From contig JAEXVC010000133.1 of the NCBI GenBank assembly GCA_023406715.1, positions 1-15,681 on the forward strand: a stretch of DNA of 15,681 bases. The letters run 5' to 3'. Shown one piece after another: positions 1 through 6,645 of the stretch. How positions within the stretch are numbered: position 1 is the stretch's first letter; each line of letters begins with the position of its first letter. The translations under genes were made by a program, and so were the position numbers. The notes beneath the pieces were generated by a model that was given only the letters and a program-made list of their open reading frames with translations, had not been told where the DNA came from and did not search any database. The stretch is from Bacteroidota bacterium. Lineage in GTDB: Bacteria; Bacteroidota; Bacteroidia; Bacteroidales; Tenuifilaceae.

Positions 1-314
1 AGGATTATAGAGTAACCAATAGGGGAGGAAAAGGTGTAAAAACCATTGGAATATCCCCAAAAACCGGCAAGTTAATTAGCATCAAGGTGGTAGATGAAAA
101 TAACGACTTGATGATTATTAATAGAAGCGGCTTAACAATTAGGTTACGAGTAAGTGAACTAAGAGTTACCGGACGTGCAACACAGGGAGTTAAACTAATT
201 AACCTAAAGAAGAATGATTCGATAGCTGCTATTGCAAACGTTGAATCTTCTGAAGAAGAAAGAGATGAACAAATAGTGGATGAATTTGACAATATTGATA
301 ATTCAGAAGAATAA
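1..314 (+). CDS. gyrA: DNA gyrase subunit A, C-terminal end (partial)
   Basis: The reading frame is open from the window edge (first full codon at base 3) to the TAA at 312-314, so only the last ~103 codons are present. The translation starts DYRVTNRGGKGVKT and continues with VTGRATQGVKLINL. These are blades of the GyrA C-terminal beta-pinwheel that wraps DNA; RGGKG and GRATQG are the repeated turn motifs of that domain. An acidic tail rich in Glu and Asp follows, as in many GyrA proteins. Gyrase introduces negative supercoils using ATP together with GyrB. The catalytic tyrosine domain lies outside the window. An ATG at 87 is internal to this frame and is not a start. The next gene begins 31 bp downstream on the same strand with no terminator between, so the two are probably co-transcribed. 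ParC is the main alternative, but the blade motifs and the TPR neighbour fit GyrA better. Confidence 0.9.
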   Translation, partial: DYRVTNRGGKGVKTIGISPKTGKLISIKVVDENNDLMIINRSGLTIRLRVSELRVTGRATQGVKLINLKKNDSIAAIANVESSEEERDEQIVDEFDNIDNSEE

Positions 315-345
315 ACCCAATACTAATTTTAATAATTTTATCGAG

Positions 346-1656
346 ATGAAAAGAATAATTTTAGTTTTATCGCTAGTTCTTGGAATCAATATGATTTATG
401 CTCAAACCAGCAAGGAAATCAAGTTTGATCAGTATGCCAAGAAAATAGAAAAAAGTGATGCTGAAATCAAAGATCCTAAGAAAGCCATCAAGGATGGTAC
501 ATGGTTTTCTAGAGCAGAACTTATGATGGATATTTATGACGCTCAACTTCTTAGTGCATTAACGGTTAATGCAACTACCCAAACTTTCAAGGTTTTAATT
601 GGTAATCCTTTATCTCAAACTCAGGAAGTTATTGATGGGGTTGCAGTAGACAAATTCGAAATGGAGCGTGTTAATTTCTACTTTGTTGATGGTAAACTTG
701 AGAAGTGGGAAGTTACTAAGCCTTTGTTATCAAATCCCCTTGATTTGGCTTTAGAAAGCATTAAAAAAGTTGTAGAGATTGATGTTAATGCAAAGAAAAC
801 AAAGAAAGTTCAAGAGAATTTGATTAAACTTAAAGGTTTGTATATAACTGAGGGTTCCAATTATTATTCTTTTAAAAACTTCAAAGAGGCTTTTAATAAC
901 TTTAAAAATGCCATTGATATTGGTCAAATGCCACAAGTGAATCATAAAGATACTGCAATATATTACTATGCTGGTCTTTCTGCCCAGTTGGCTGGTGATT
1001 TTGAGAATGCAATCAAATATTATGATAAGTCTATTGAATTGAATTATACCTCTGATGGTACTGCATATTATTATGCTTTTGATGCCTGCAAATCTCTCAA
1101 CAAGGTTGATGATGGTGTTAAATATTTAGAAGAAGGAATGGTTAAGTTTCCAAAAAACACAAACATATTATTTAGTTTGATTCAATATTATGTAGATAAA
1201 GGAGAGGATCCTGCCAAGGTGCTTAACTATATTGATAAAGCCTTAATTGAAGAGCCAAATAATGCAACTTTGTATTTTGCTAAAGGAACTGTTTATGACA
1301 AACTTAGTGACTCTGAAGAGGCTGCAAAATCTTATTCAAAGGCTATTGAAATAGATGCTAATTTCTTTGATGCTTATTATAATTTAGGTGCAGTATATTT
1401 TAACAATGGAGTAAAACTTGTCGATGAGGCAAATAAAGTGCCTGCAAAAGACTATGAAAAATATGAGTCAATAATGGCGAAATCCAACGTTGAGTTTAAG
1501 AAGGCTTTACCATATATGGAAAAAGCTTACAATATCAATAATAACAGTAAAGAATCCATTGAGGCTTTAAAAAATATTTATTTCAGATTTAGAAGTGAAA
1601 GTGATGAAATGAATAAGAAGTTCCAAGAGTATAACGAGAAACTTAAAAATATGTAA
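346..1656 (+). CDS. Secreted tetratricopeptide-repeat protein
   Basis: This is a 436-aa protein. I start it at the ATG at 346 because the sequence then opens with a clear signal peptide: MKR, a hydrophobic stretch IILVLSLVLGINMIY, and an A-Q cleavage site typical of Bacteroidota. The longer frame from 280 would bury that signal and overlap gyrA. Residues 20-165 are not repetitive. From about 165 to 400 there are helical TPR-like units, for example YYAGLSAQLAGDFENAIKYY (206-226), a unit at 305-337 and one at 343-398 lengthened by a charged insert. TPRs are protein-binding scaffolds, so a periplasmic role in protein interaction is inferred; no catalytic motif is visible. From memory, a TPR gene directly after gyrA is a recurrent arrangement in Bacteroidota. 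A strong terminator follows immediately. The specific function is unknown. Confidence 0.82.
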   Translation: MKRIILVLSLVLGINMIYAQTSKEIKFDQYAKKIEKSDAEIKDPKKAIKDGTWFSRAELMMDIYDAQLLSALTVNATTQTFKVLIGNPLSQTQEVIDGVAVDKFEMERVNFYFVDGKLEKWEVTKPLLSNPLDLALESIKKVVEIDVNAKKTKKVQENLIKLKGLYITEGSNYYSFKNFKEAFNNFKNAIDIGQMPQVNHKDTAIYYYAGLSAQLAGDFENAIKYYDKSIELNYTSDGTAYYYAFDACKSLNKVDDGVKYLEEGMVKFPKNTNILFSLIQYYVDKGEDPAKVLNYIDKALIEEPNNATLYFAKGTVYDKLSDSEEAAKSYSKAIEIDANFFDAYYNLGAVYFNNGVKLVDEANKVPAKDYEKYESIMAKSNVEFKKALPYMEKAYNINNNSKESIEALKNIYFRFRSESDEMNKKFQEYNEKLKNM

Positions 1657-1663
1657 TATAAGA

Positions 1664-1695
1664 AAGGAGTCCAGATTAGGACTCCTTCTTTTTTT
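1664..1695 (+). terminator. Rho-independent terminator after the TPR gene
   Basis: A perfect 9-bp stem AAGGAGTCC (1664-1672) / GGACTCCTT (1679-1687) with a 6-base AGATTA loop is followed by C and a run of seven T (1689-1695). It lies 8 bp after the TPR stop codon. On the minus strand the same hairpin is followed by the T-rich TCTTATATT, so it may also end the convergent thioredoxin gene. Confidence 0.88.
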
Positions 1696-1728
1696 AATAA
1701 TTACTTAACATAATGTTAATTATAAGAC

Positions 1729-2205
1729 TTATTTTGACATTTGAATTAATGCCGCTGGAGTCCAATTTTTAAGGAATCCAATCACTTTTTTAGGGTCATA
1801 ACCATCGCCTGATTCTAGTAAGCCAGAATCCTGTGTGTGAATTCTTTGTCCATTTGAGTTTAAGACAACTAAAACGGGAAAACCAAAACGTTGAGGATTC
1901 TCTAATGTTTTAAGAACATCTGGATTTTTATTCTCTTTGCTATAATTCACTTTCACAACAATGTAATTGCTAGTTAAAACTTCCTTTACAGTTGCATCAG
2001 TTTGGAAATAATTATGCAATTTAACGCACCAAGGACACCAATTTCCTCCTACCTGAACAAGAACGTGCTTATTTTCCTTTTTGGCCTGTTTAATGGCATT
2101 CTCTATCTCCAATTTTGCATCTGCATTTGGATTGTAAATCTGTGTCTGAGCAATCAATTCGATTGCAAGTAATTGGATAACAATAAATAACAATGTTTTT
2201 CTCAT
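1729..2205 (-). CDS. Secreted thioredoxin-like protein (WCPWC motif)
   Basis: The protein has 158 aa. Residues 1-19 form a signal peptide (MRKT, then LLFIVIQLLAIELIA) ending before Q20, so the mature protein should be periplasmic. The thioredoxin fold is marked by GGNWCPWCVKLH, with the redox cysteines C57 and C60, and by the cis-proline context FGFPVLVVL (P110). The WCxWC active site with a lysine-rich helix before it resembles the thioredoxin_7 / DUF255-like group rather than classical thioredoxin A (WCGPC). The likely role is thiol-disulfide exchange or reduction of cell-envelope proteins; the substrate is not evident. It is monocistronic, convergent with the TPR gene, and has its own well-formed promoter about 80 bp upstream. 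Assignment to the thioredoxin superfamily is firm; the subfamily is less certain. Confidence 0.87.
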   Translation of the reverse strand: MRKTLLFIVIQLLAIELIAQTQIYNPNADAKLEIENAIKQAKKENKHVLVQVGGNWCPWCVKLHNYFQTDATVKEVLTSNYIVVKVNYSKENKNPDVLKTLENPQRFGFPVLVVLNSNGQRIHTQDSGLLESGDGYDPKKVIGFLKNWTPAALIQMSK

Positions 2206-2285
2206 AGATAAATAGTTTAAGTTATATTGATAAGATTGTTAATAGCGCTAATGGTTTAAATGTTTATGGACAACTTGATAAACTC

Positions 2286-2317
2286 CAAAACTATTATTTT
2301 GATTGATTTTCAACAAA
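2286..2317 (-). promoter_or_regulatory. Bacteroidota-type promoter of the thioredoxin-like gene
   Basis: Read on the minus strand, TTTG (2317-2314) is followed after exactly 20 bp by TAGTTTTG (2293-2286). This matches the Bacteroidota primary-sigma consensus of a -33 TTTG and a -7 TAnnTTTG. Transcription should begin near 2280, giving a leader of about 75 nt before the ATG at 2205. Confidence 0.72.
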
Positions 2318-2423
2318 TTTTAATGATGTTAATCATTATGCTCAAAAATATGATAAATAATTTCGCATATACCCTTCCACATTTCGAATTTTGATGTATA
2401 ATTGCAAAAAAAATCAAGAGTAT

Positions 2424-2750
2424 ATGAGCAAGAAAAGAGTGGTAGTTAGCTACAATAATTTATCACCCGAGCTTTTAGAGCTATTTAAAAGTAAATTCCC
2501 TCATGGGTATCAGAATCAAGTTATTAAGGTTGAAAAACCTAATGGCGATTTCTTTTTTGCGGTTACAATGGATACCGATGATGCTAGTTATCTGGTAAAG
2601 GTAAACGTTAAAATAGACACCAAGATTAAGGATGAGGATGATGAAAAAGAATTCTTTGGTGGAATCAATGACGATATTGGAACTGATGAGGATTCGTTTC
2701 CAGACGATGTAAGCGACGAAGAACCCGCTGAAGAACTGAATGACGATTAG
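2424..2750 (+). CDS. Small acidic conserved-type protein of unknown function
   Basis: I start this at the ATG at 2424 (MSKKRVVVSYNNLSPELLEL), giving 108 aa. The longer frame (ATG at 2394, or TTG at 2391) adds an unconvincing Asn/Lys/Cys stretch that overlaps the likely promoter. Residues 1-70 look like a compact alpha/beta domain (VVVSY, then PELLELFKSKFP, then GDFFFAVTMDT and SYLVKVNVKID). The last ~38 residues are almost entirely Asp and Glu, giving a disordered acidic tail. I recall similar small proteins in many Bacteroidota genomes, sometimes labelled hypothetical or DNA primase; nothing here supports primase activity. There are no cysteines, signal peptide or membrane segments, so it is cytoplasmic. 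An acidic tail of this sort could mimic nucleic acid or bind basic proteins, but that is speculation. It stands alone and converges on the selenium operon. Confidence 0.72.
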   Translation: MSKKRVVVSYNNLSPELLELFKSKFPHGYQNQVIKVEKPNGDFFFAVTMDTDDASYLVKVNVKIDTKIKDEDDEKEFFGGINDDIGTDEDSFPDDVSDEEPAEELNDD

Positions 2751-2770
2751 TATTGTTCAATAAACATATT

Positions 2771-3637
2771 CTACAGGACGATTTCCAGTTGGGGTCGTCC
2801 TTTTCTGTATCCAACCACTTTGCAGTTGATTATTTGACCCTTGGAGTAGTTTGTATTGGGTAGTTTTACGCCGCATTTCTTTTGGTTGATATCCATTACT
2901 TCAGCAATGATTACCGAATCATTCTCAATGCCAGTAACTACTTCAAAATCTTCTATTTTAAACTGATAGATTTCATCGATTTTATAGTGCGGGTTTATTG
3001 GTTCTAGTTTCAGGGTGTCATCAGGATATACTCCAATATACTTACACTCAAGACTATCTCCTACTTTAAAACCATAGCTACTGTAATGCTTTACCTTAAG
3101 CAGACTAACATATTTGGATAAGACACGCAGCCTGTAGTAGTTTTCATTGTTGATAGCAACCACCGCATCTACATTAGCAAGAATTGAGGAATATAATTCA
3201 ATATCAATACTTTCGTTCAGCGTTGGAAATGCTAGTTGAGGTTTTCCTTTTTTTATATTGATTACCTTTAATGGTATCTCATTAATAGCACTATCGATAA
3301 AATAATTGCTAAAGACCTCTATTTTATTGCCTAAAACATCTCCAACCTCTATAAGATTATCCTTATCATTTATAGCAAGGATTTTAAAGGTATAAACATC
3401 ACCAATTGAATAGTAAGGATGCTTGGGTTCCATAAATATTTGGCCAGTGCAATTTATCTTATCAACGCGACAATCAATACTGGAGCCAATTGTCAAATCG
3501 TATTTAACATAATTATCGGCTTGTAGAAGGATTTTTCTGCCCGATGAATGCTGGAGTACAAGTTGATTTCCTTTATCAGGGATATCAATTTGCTTTATGA
3601 TTTTGAAATTATACCATTCTCCTTCCTTGAAAACCAT
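2771..3637 (-). CDS. Tandem-duplicated beta-rich (OB/S1-like) protein of unknown function, last gene of selenium operon
   Basis: This 288-aa cytoplasmic protein has no signal peptide or membrane segment. I do not recognise a named family. It is built from two copies of one unit of about 145 residues. MEPKHPYYSIGDVYTFKI (69-86) matches LEPINPHYKIDEIYQFKI (211-228), and IPLKVINIKKGKPQLAF (121-137) matches INCKVVGYRKGRPQLEI (270-286). Within each unit the pattern of short beta strands, glycine turns and G-x-x-(I/L)-x-C-(R/K) is reminiscent of S1/OB-fold or cold-shock-like barrels, suggesting nucleic-acid or protein binding; that is inference. Cysteines at 56, 63, 198, 255 and 272 do not form a CxxC. 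The ATG lies 2 bp beyond the selD stop, so it is certainly co-transcribed with selD. It ends in TAG. A role linked to selenium use is suggested only by position. Confidence 0.7.
   Translation of the reverse strand: MVFKEGEWYNFKIIKQIDIPDKGNQLVLQHSSGRKILLQADNYVKYDLTIGSSIDCRVDKINCTGQIFMEPKHPYYSIGDVYTFKILAINDKDNLIEVGDVLGNKIEVFSNYFIDSAINEIPLKVINIKKGKPQLAFPTLNESIDIELYSSILANVDAVVAINNENYYRLRVLSKYVSLLKVKHYSSYGFKVGDSLECKYIGVYPDDTLKLEPINPHYKIDEIYQFKIEDFEVVTGIENDSVIIAEVMDINQKKCGVKLPNTNYSKGQIINCKVVGYRKGRPQLEIVL
2775..2804 (+). terminator. Possible terminator of the small acidic protein gene
   Basis: AGGACGA (2775-2781) pairs with TCGTCCT (2795-2801) around a 13-base loop, followed by TTTC. It starts 24 bp after the plus-strand stop codon at 2750. 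The hairpin lies inside the 3' end of the convergent minus-strand gene. The stem is short and the T run weak. Confidence 0.35.
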
Positions 3638-3639
3638 AC

Positions 3640-4677
3640 CTAATAAATATTAATCCTCCCCTCGCCTTCTGTAACTTCACCAATTATTGAAGTATAGATT
3701 AATCCTCTGCTTTTCAGTTCTTTGACAGCCTCTTCGGCAACTTCCGGTTTAACTCCCAAAAGCAGTCCCCCCGATGTTTGAGCATCAGTCATAATCATTT
3801 TTAGGTTATAGTCGATATTTTGGAAATTGACATCTTTATCTATGTACTCAAGGTTACGAAAAGCCGCACCAGGAATGCAACCCTCATCTACCAATTTGTA
3901 AGAATCTGAGATGAAAGGGATTAATTTGGAATTAATATTGAGATTTACGTTGCTCGCTTTGGCCATTTTCAGGGCGTGTCCTAGCAAGCCAAATCCTGTA
4001 ATATCTGTTGCACCAGTCACTGAATACTTTTGCATTATCTTACATCCATCGGCGTTAAGTGTTTTCATCCAATTTAATGCCTCTAAATAGGCATTTTCCG
4101 ATACCATTTCGAGCCTTTTACCCGCAACGATTATTCCAGTGCCCAATGGCTTGGTTAGAATAAGTTTTTCGCCAGGTTTTAAGCCTGCATTTGTAATAAC
4201 CTTATTTGGGTGAACTTTACCAATAACTGCTAGACCAAACTTTGGAGGATAATCGTCGATAGTGTGCCCCCCCATAATGATTGTTCCAGAATCCTTTGCT
4301 ACAGATGCTGCGCCTTCAAGAATTCTCTGGTAAACCTCTATTGGAATTTTGGTAGATGGAAACATTGCAATGTTCAGCGCAAGAAATGGTTCTCCTCCCA
4401 TTGCGTAAACATCGCTTATTGAGTTGGTTGCAGCAATCTGGCCAAACTCATAGGCATCGGAACAAATTGGCGGGAAAAAATCGGTTGTTACAATAAGGGC
4501 CAGCTCATCGTTTATTTTGTAAACACCAGCATCGTCATGTGTTTCAATATCAACAAGTACATTCGGGTCTGTTACTTTGGGTAGATTTATCAGTATCGAT
4601 TCTAGAACCGATGCCGGTATCTTTGCTGAGCATCCTCCATAATCCACTGTAGAAAGTAAATCAAAACTTTCGCTCAT
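3640..4677 (-). CDS. selD: Selenide, water dikinase (selenophosphate synthetase)
   Basis: SelD makes selenophosphate from selenide and ATP (products AMP and Pi), the selenium donor for selenocysteine, 2-selenouridine in tRNA and selenium-containing cofactors. The protein has 345 aa, the family's usual length. Visible motifs are YGGCSAKIP (13-21, with catalytic-type C16 and K19, matching E. coli C17 and K20), ETHDDAGVY (45-53), TTDFFPPICSDAYEFGQIAA (64-83, the substrate/metal segment), SDVYAMGGEP (88-97), GGHTIDD (136-142), TKPLGTG (175-181), TDITGFGLLGH (224-234) and TDAQTSGGLLLG (297-308). The N-terminal catalytic position is a normal cysteine codon, not UGA, so this SelD is not itself a selenoprotein. 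The second, non-essential cysteine of E. coli SelD (C19) is replaced by alanine. Its ATG overlaps the upstream DUF3343 stop as ATGA, implying translational coupling. Confidence 0.95.
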   Translation of the reverse strand: MSESFDLLSTVDYGGCSAKIPASVLESILINLPKVTDPNVLVDIETHDDAGVYKINDELALIVTTDFFPPICSDAYEFGQIAATNSISDVYAMGGEPFLALNIAMFPSTKIPIEVYQRILEGAASVAKDSGTIIMGGHTIDDYPPKFGLAVIGKVHPNKVITNAGLKPGEKLILTKPLGTGIIVAGKRLEMVSENAYLEALNWMKTLNADGCKIMQKYSVTGATDITGFGLLGHALKMAKASNVNLNINSKLIPFISDSYKLVDEGCIPGAAFRNLEYIDKDVNFQNIDYNLKMIMTDAQTSGGLLLGVKPEVAEEAVKELKSRGLIYTSIIGEVTEGEGRINIY

Positions 4678-4901
4678 CTTTTAACTACTTTTGGTTCTAT
4701 GTTATAATTCTGTAATTCAGTTGTTATTGGAGCTGTATTTAAACTATCAATCTCAATGCACATTCCGCACTCGGAGCTATACTCCGATGGTACTGGAATT
4801 ATTTGATAGCTGAAACCATTTTTGCTAATAATGTTCTCAGCCCTCATCACCTGATGAATGCTTTGAAATAGAAGAATGCTAAACTCCTTATCGCTTTTCA
4901 T
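4674..4901 (-). CDS. DUF3343 family putative selenium/sulfur carrier protein
   Basis: The protein is only 75 aa, the typical size of the DUF3343 (Se/S carrier-like) family. That family is often found beside selD, yedF and a family of cysteine desulfurases. It opens with FSILLFQSIHQVMRAENII, which reads like the usual segment in which a helix follows the first strand. It then has IPVPSEYSSECGMCIEID, where C45 and C48 form a CGMC pair that could hold or pass a persulfide or selenopersulfide (inference). It overlaps the upstream desulfurase gene by 14 bp and the downstream selD by 4 bp, so expression is tightly coupled to both. This placement between a sulfur/selenium-mobilising enzyme and selenophosphate synthetase supports a relay role. 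No experimental function for this exact protein is known to me. Confidence 0.87.
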   Translation of the reverse strand: MKSDKEFSILLFQSIHQVMRAENIISKNGFSYQIIPVPSEYSSECGMCIEIDSLNTAPITTELQNYNIEPKVVKR

Positions 4902-6009
4902 TTTCCATTACAAGGCAATTTAGTAAAAACTCCAAATCGGCATCGGTATGATACTTCGATAAGGAGAAACGGACTGTTCCTTCGGGAAAAGTTTCCAAGG
5001 TTTGGTGCGCCAACGGTGAGCAGTGTAAACCGCTACGCGTTTCAATTCCGTAATTCTGGTAAAGCACCCTTGACAAATCTGATACACTCTGCTCTAATGG
5101 CTTTATTGAGAATACATCGGATTGATAATCAACATTATTTGCCGCAAAGAGTTTAAATTTTTGAAGTTTATTCAGCTCTTTCAAAAGTGATATAAACGAC
5201 GACCAGCTGTATTGTCTTTCAACATTAGCAGTAATAGCCCCGTAAAGTCCGTATATTCCAAGGATGTTAGGGGTTCCTGCCTCGAATTTGTCGGGTAAAT
5301 GTACGGGCATCTCAAAACTTTCCGACAATGAACCAGTACCTCCGTGGATAAGAGGTGATAAACCTTCAGAATTTCTGACAAACAATGCACCAATACCTGT
5401 TGGTCCCATCAACCCTTTGTGGGCTGTGAGTGCTAAATAATCAATGCCCCAATCGTCAACCTTAATATCAATCTTACCGACTGATTGACTAGCATCAAGG
5501 AGTAGCGGCGTGCGGCCAACCATTTTTTTAATCTCGGAAACAGGCTGTATTACACCGTTAACATTGCTTGTATGATTGATAATGACTAAATCGTACTGGT
5601 CAAAGTTGATTGATTTTGAACTGGTTAAGTCGACCAATCCGTCGGAATTTTGAGGGAAAATATCGAATTCGATTACTCCCAAATTCTTAAGGTATTGCAA
5701 TGGCCTACATACGGCATTGTGCTCAAGAGGTGAAATTAGAACTCTCCCTTTTTTGTAGTTGAATCCTTTTATAACTGTATTTAACGCATAAGTTGAGTTG
5801 GATGTAAATAAAATATTGGAATTCAACTCTGTACCGATAATGCTAGAAATTAAATTCCGAGTTTCTTCAACCCTTTTTGAAGCAAGGAATACACGGTTGT
5901 ATGCACCCCTTCCGTAAGTGCCGCCTTGCAATAAATATTCACGTATGTAAATTTCGACCTCGGGTGGTTTAGGAAAACTTGTGGCCGAATTGTCGAAATA
6001 AAGGTTCAT
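4888..6009 (-). CDS. Class V aminotransferase: cysteine desulfurase / selenocysteine lyase-like
   Basis: This PLP enzyme is predicted to remove sulfur from cysteine, or selenium from selenocysteine, as a persulfide on its own cysteine. I start it at the ATG at 6007-6009 (MNLYFDNSATSFPKPPEV), giving 373 aa. The longer frame to 6096 would overlap yedF by 83 bp and adds sequence unlike the family. Motifs are DNSATSFPKP (6-15), H97 in SPLEHNAV stacking on PLP, D172 and Q175 in LLDASQSVGK, the Schiff-base lysine K198 in LTAHKGLMGPTG, and the active-site cysteine C330 in RSGLHCSPLAH. This pattern fits the SufS-like desulfurase subfamily that occurs in selenium gene clusters. It lies 4 bp after yedF and overlaps DUF3343 by 14 bp. 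Whether it prefers cysteine or selenocysteine cannot be read from the sequence. Confidence 0.92.
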   Translation of the reverse strand: MNLYFDNSATSFPKPPEVEIYIREYLLQGGTYGRGAYNRVFLASKRVEETRNLISSIIGTELNSNILFTSNSTYALNTVIKGFNYKKGRVLISPLEHNAVCRPLQYLKNLGVIEFDIFPQNSDGLVDLTSSKSINFDQYDLVIINHTSNVNGVIQPVSEIKKMVGRTPLLLDASQSVGKIDIKVDDWGIDYLALTAHKGLMGPTGIGALFVRNSEGLSPLIHGGTGSLSESFEMPVHLPDKFEAGTPNILGIYGLYGAITANVERQYSWSSFISLLKELNKLQKFKLFAANNVDYQSDVFSIKPLEQSVSDLSRVLYQNYGIETRSGLHCSPLAHQTLETFPEGTVRFSLSKYHTDADLEFLLNCLVMENEKR

Positions 6010-6013
6010 AGTA

Positions 6014-6634
6014 TTAGGGTTGAACGATTTTAAGGTTCGATGAAAGCCTTTCGGCGATGTAGAGCATATTGGAGATTGTTCCAACCTCAATCTCATCCTT
6101 CATATTGAAGAAATCGACACAGGTTCCACAAAGTGTTATTTTTACACTCTTTTCGCTTAGCTTTTTAAGGCTTATTGCGGTATCGTTTCCTTTTTTGGCA
6201 AGTGTAACCGCACTATTGTAGCAAATAACCTCTGAGGGAAGAGGATTTAATTCCGGAAGGGTATTGAGGAAGCCTTTCATTAGTATTTTACCCAAATCAT
6301 CGTTGCCTTTGCCCATTAAGTGGCTGTTCAGCAAAACAATATAGCTTCCGGTTGGTGTGCTTGGAAAAGATACCTCGCAGTACTCCTCCACGTTTTTTGT
6401 TGGAGCCGATAGGTTTTCGGGAACGTTAACGCGTATTCTAAATAGTTTACCTTCCTGTATAATGGTGTTCTTAACGCCATTATCGTTTAAAAAGTGAAGA
6501 ACGTTTTTACACGATGTGTCGTTATCGATAACAATCTCAAGCGATGTTCCAACAGTATTCTCCTTTAAAGCTTTCTTGGTTTCAATAAGCGGTTTTGGAC
6601 ATAGCATTCCTGAGCAATCAACTTCTTTAAGCAT
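6014..6634 (-). CDS. yedF: Selenium metabolism protein YedF (TusA domain fused to DsrE-like domain)
   Basis: The protein has 206 aa with two domains. Residues 1-72 are a TusA/SirA-like sulfur carrier, with CSGMLCPKPLIETKKAL (7-23) holding the hallmark CPKP cysteine C12. Residues 95-206 resemble a DsrE/DsrF-like fold, with YIVLLNSHLMGKGNDDLGK (98-116), a mobile segment around SEVICYNSAV and the thiol pair CGTC (169-172). This two-domain architecture is that of the selenium-metabolism YedF family, distinct from the short E. coli YedF. The likely role is to receive sulfur or selenium from the desulfurase encoded 4 bp downstream and pass it toward SelD (inference from family and context). The stop of pyrD lies 11 bp upstream, so the gene belongs to the pyrD-headed operon. 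No clear Shine-Dalgarno is visible, only a weak TAGG. Confidence 0.9.
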   Translation of the reverse strand: MLKEVDCSGMLCPKPLIETKKALKENTVGTSLEIVIDNDTSCKNVLHFLNDNGVKNTIIQEGKLFRIRVNVPENLSAPTKNVEEYCEVSFPSTPTGSYIVLLNSHLMGKGNDDLGKILMKGFLNTLPELNPLPSEVICYNSAVTLAKKGNDTAISLKKLSEKSVKITLCGTCVDFFNMKDEIEVGTISNMLYIAERLSSNLKIVQP

Positions 6635-6645
6635 AACCTATTGGT

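Noticed and set aside
2386..2393. GAATTTTG as the -7 box of the small acidic protein gene
   Set aside because: It misses the conserved first T, and only a weak TTTC lies at the -33 distance, so I did not list it as a promoter, though it would fit a start at 2424.
6010..6096. Longer N-terminus for the cysteine desulfurase
   Set aside because: It would overlap yedF by 83 bp, and the extra residues do not resemble the family; the ATG at 6009 gives the standard start.
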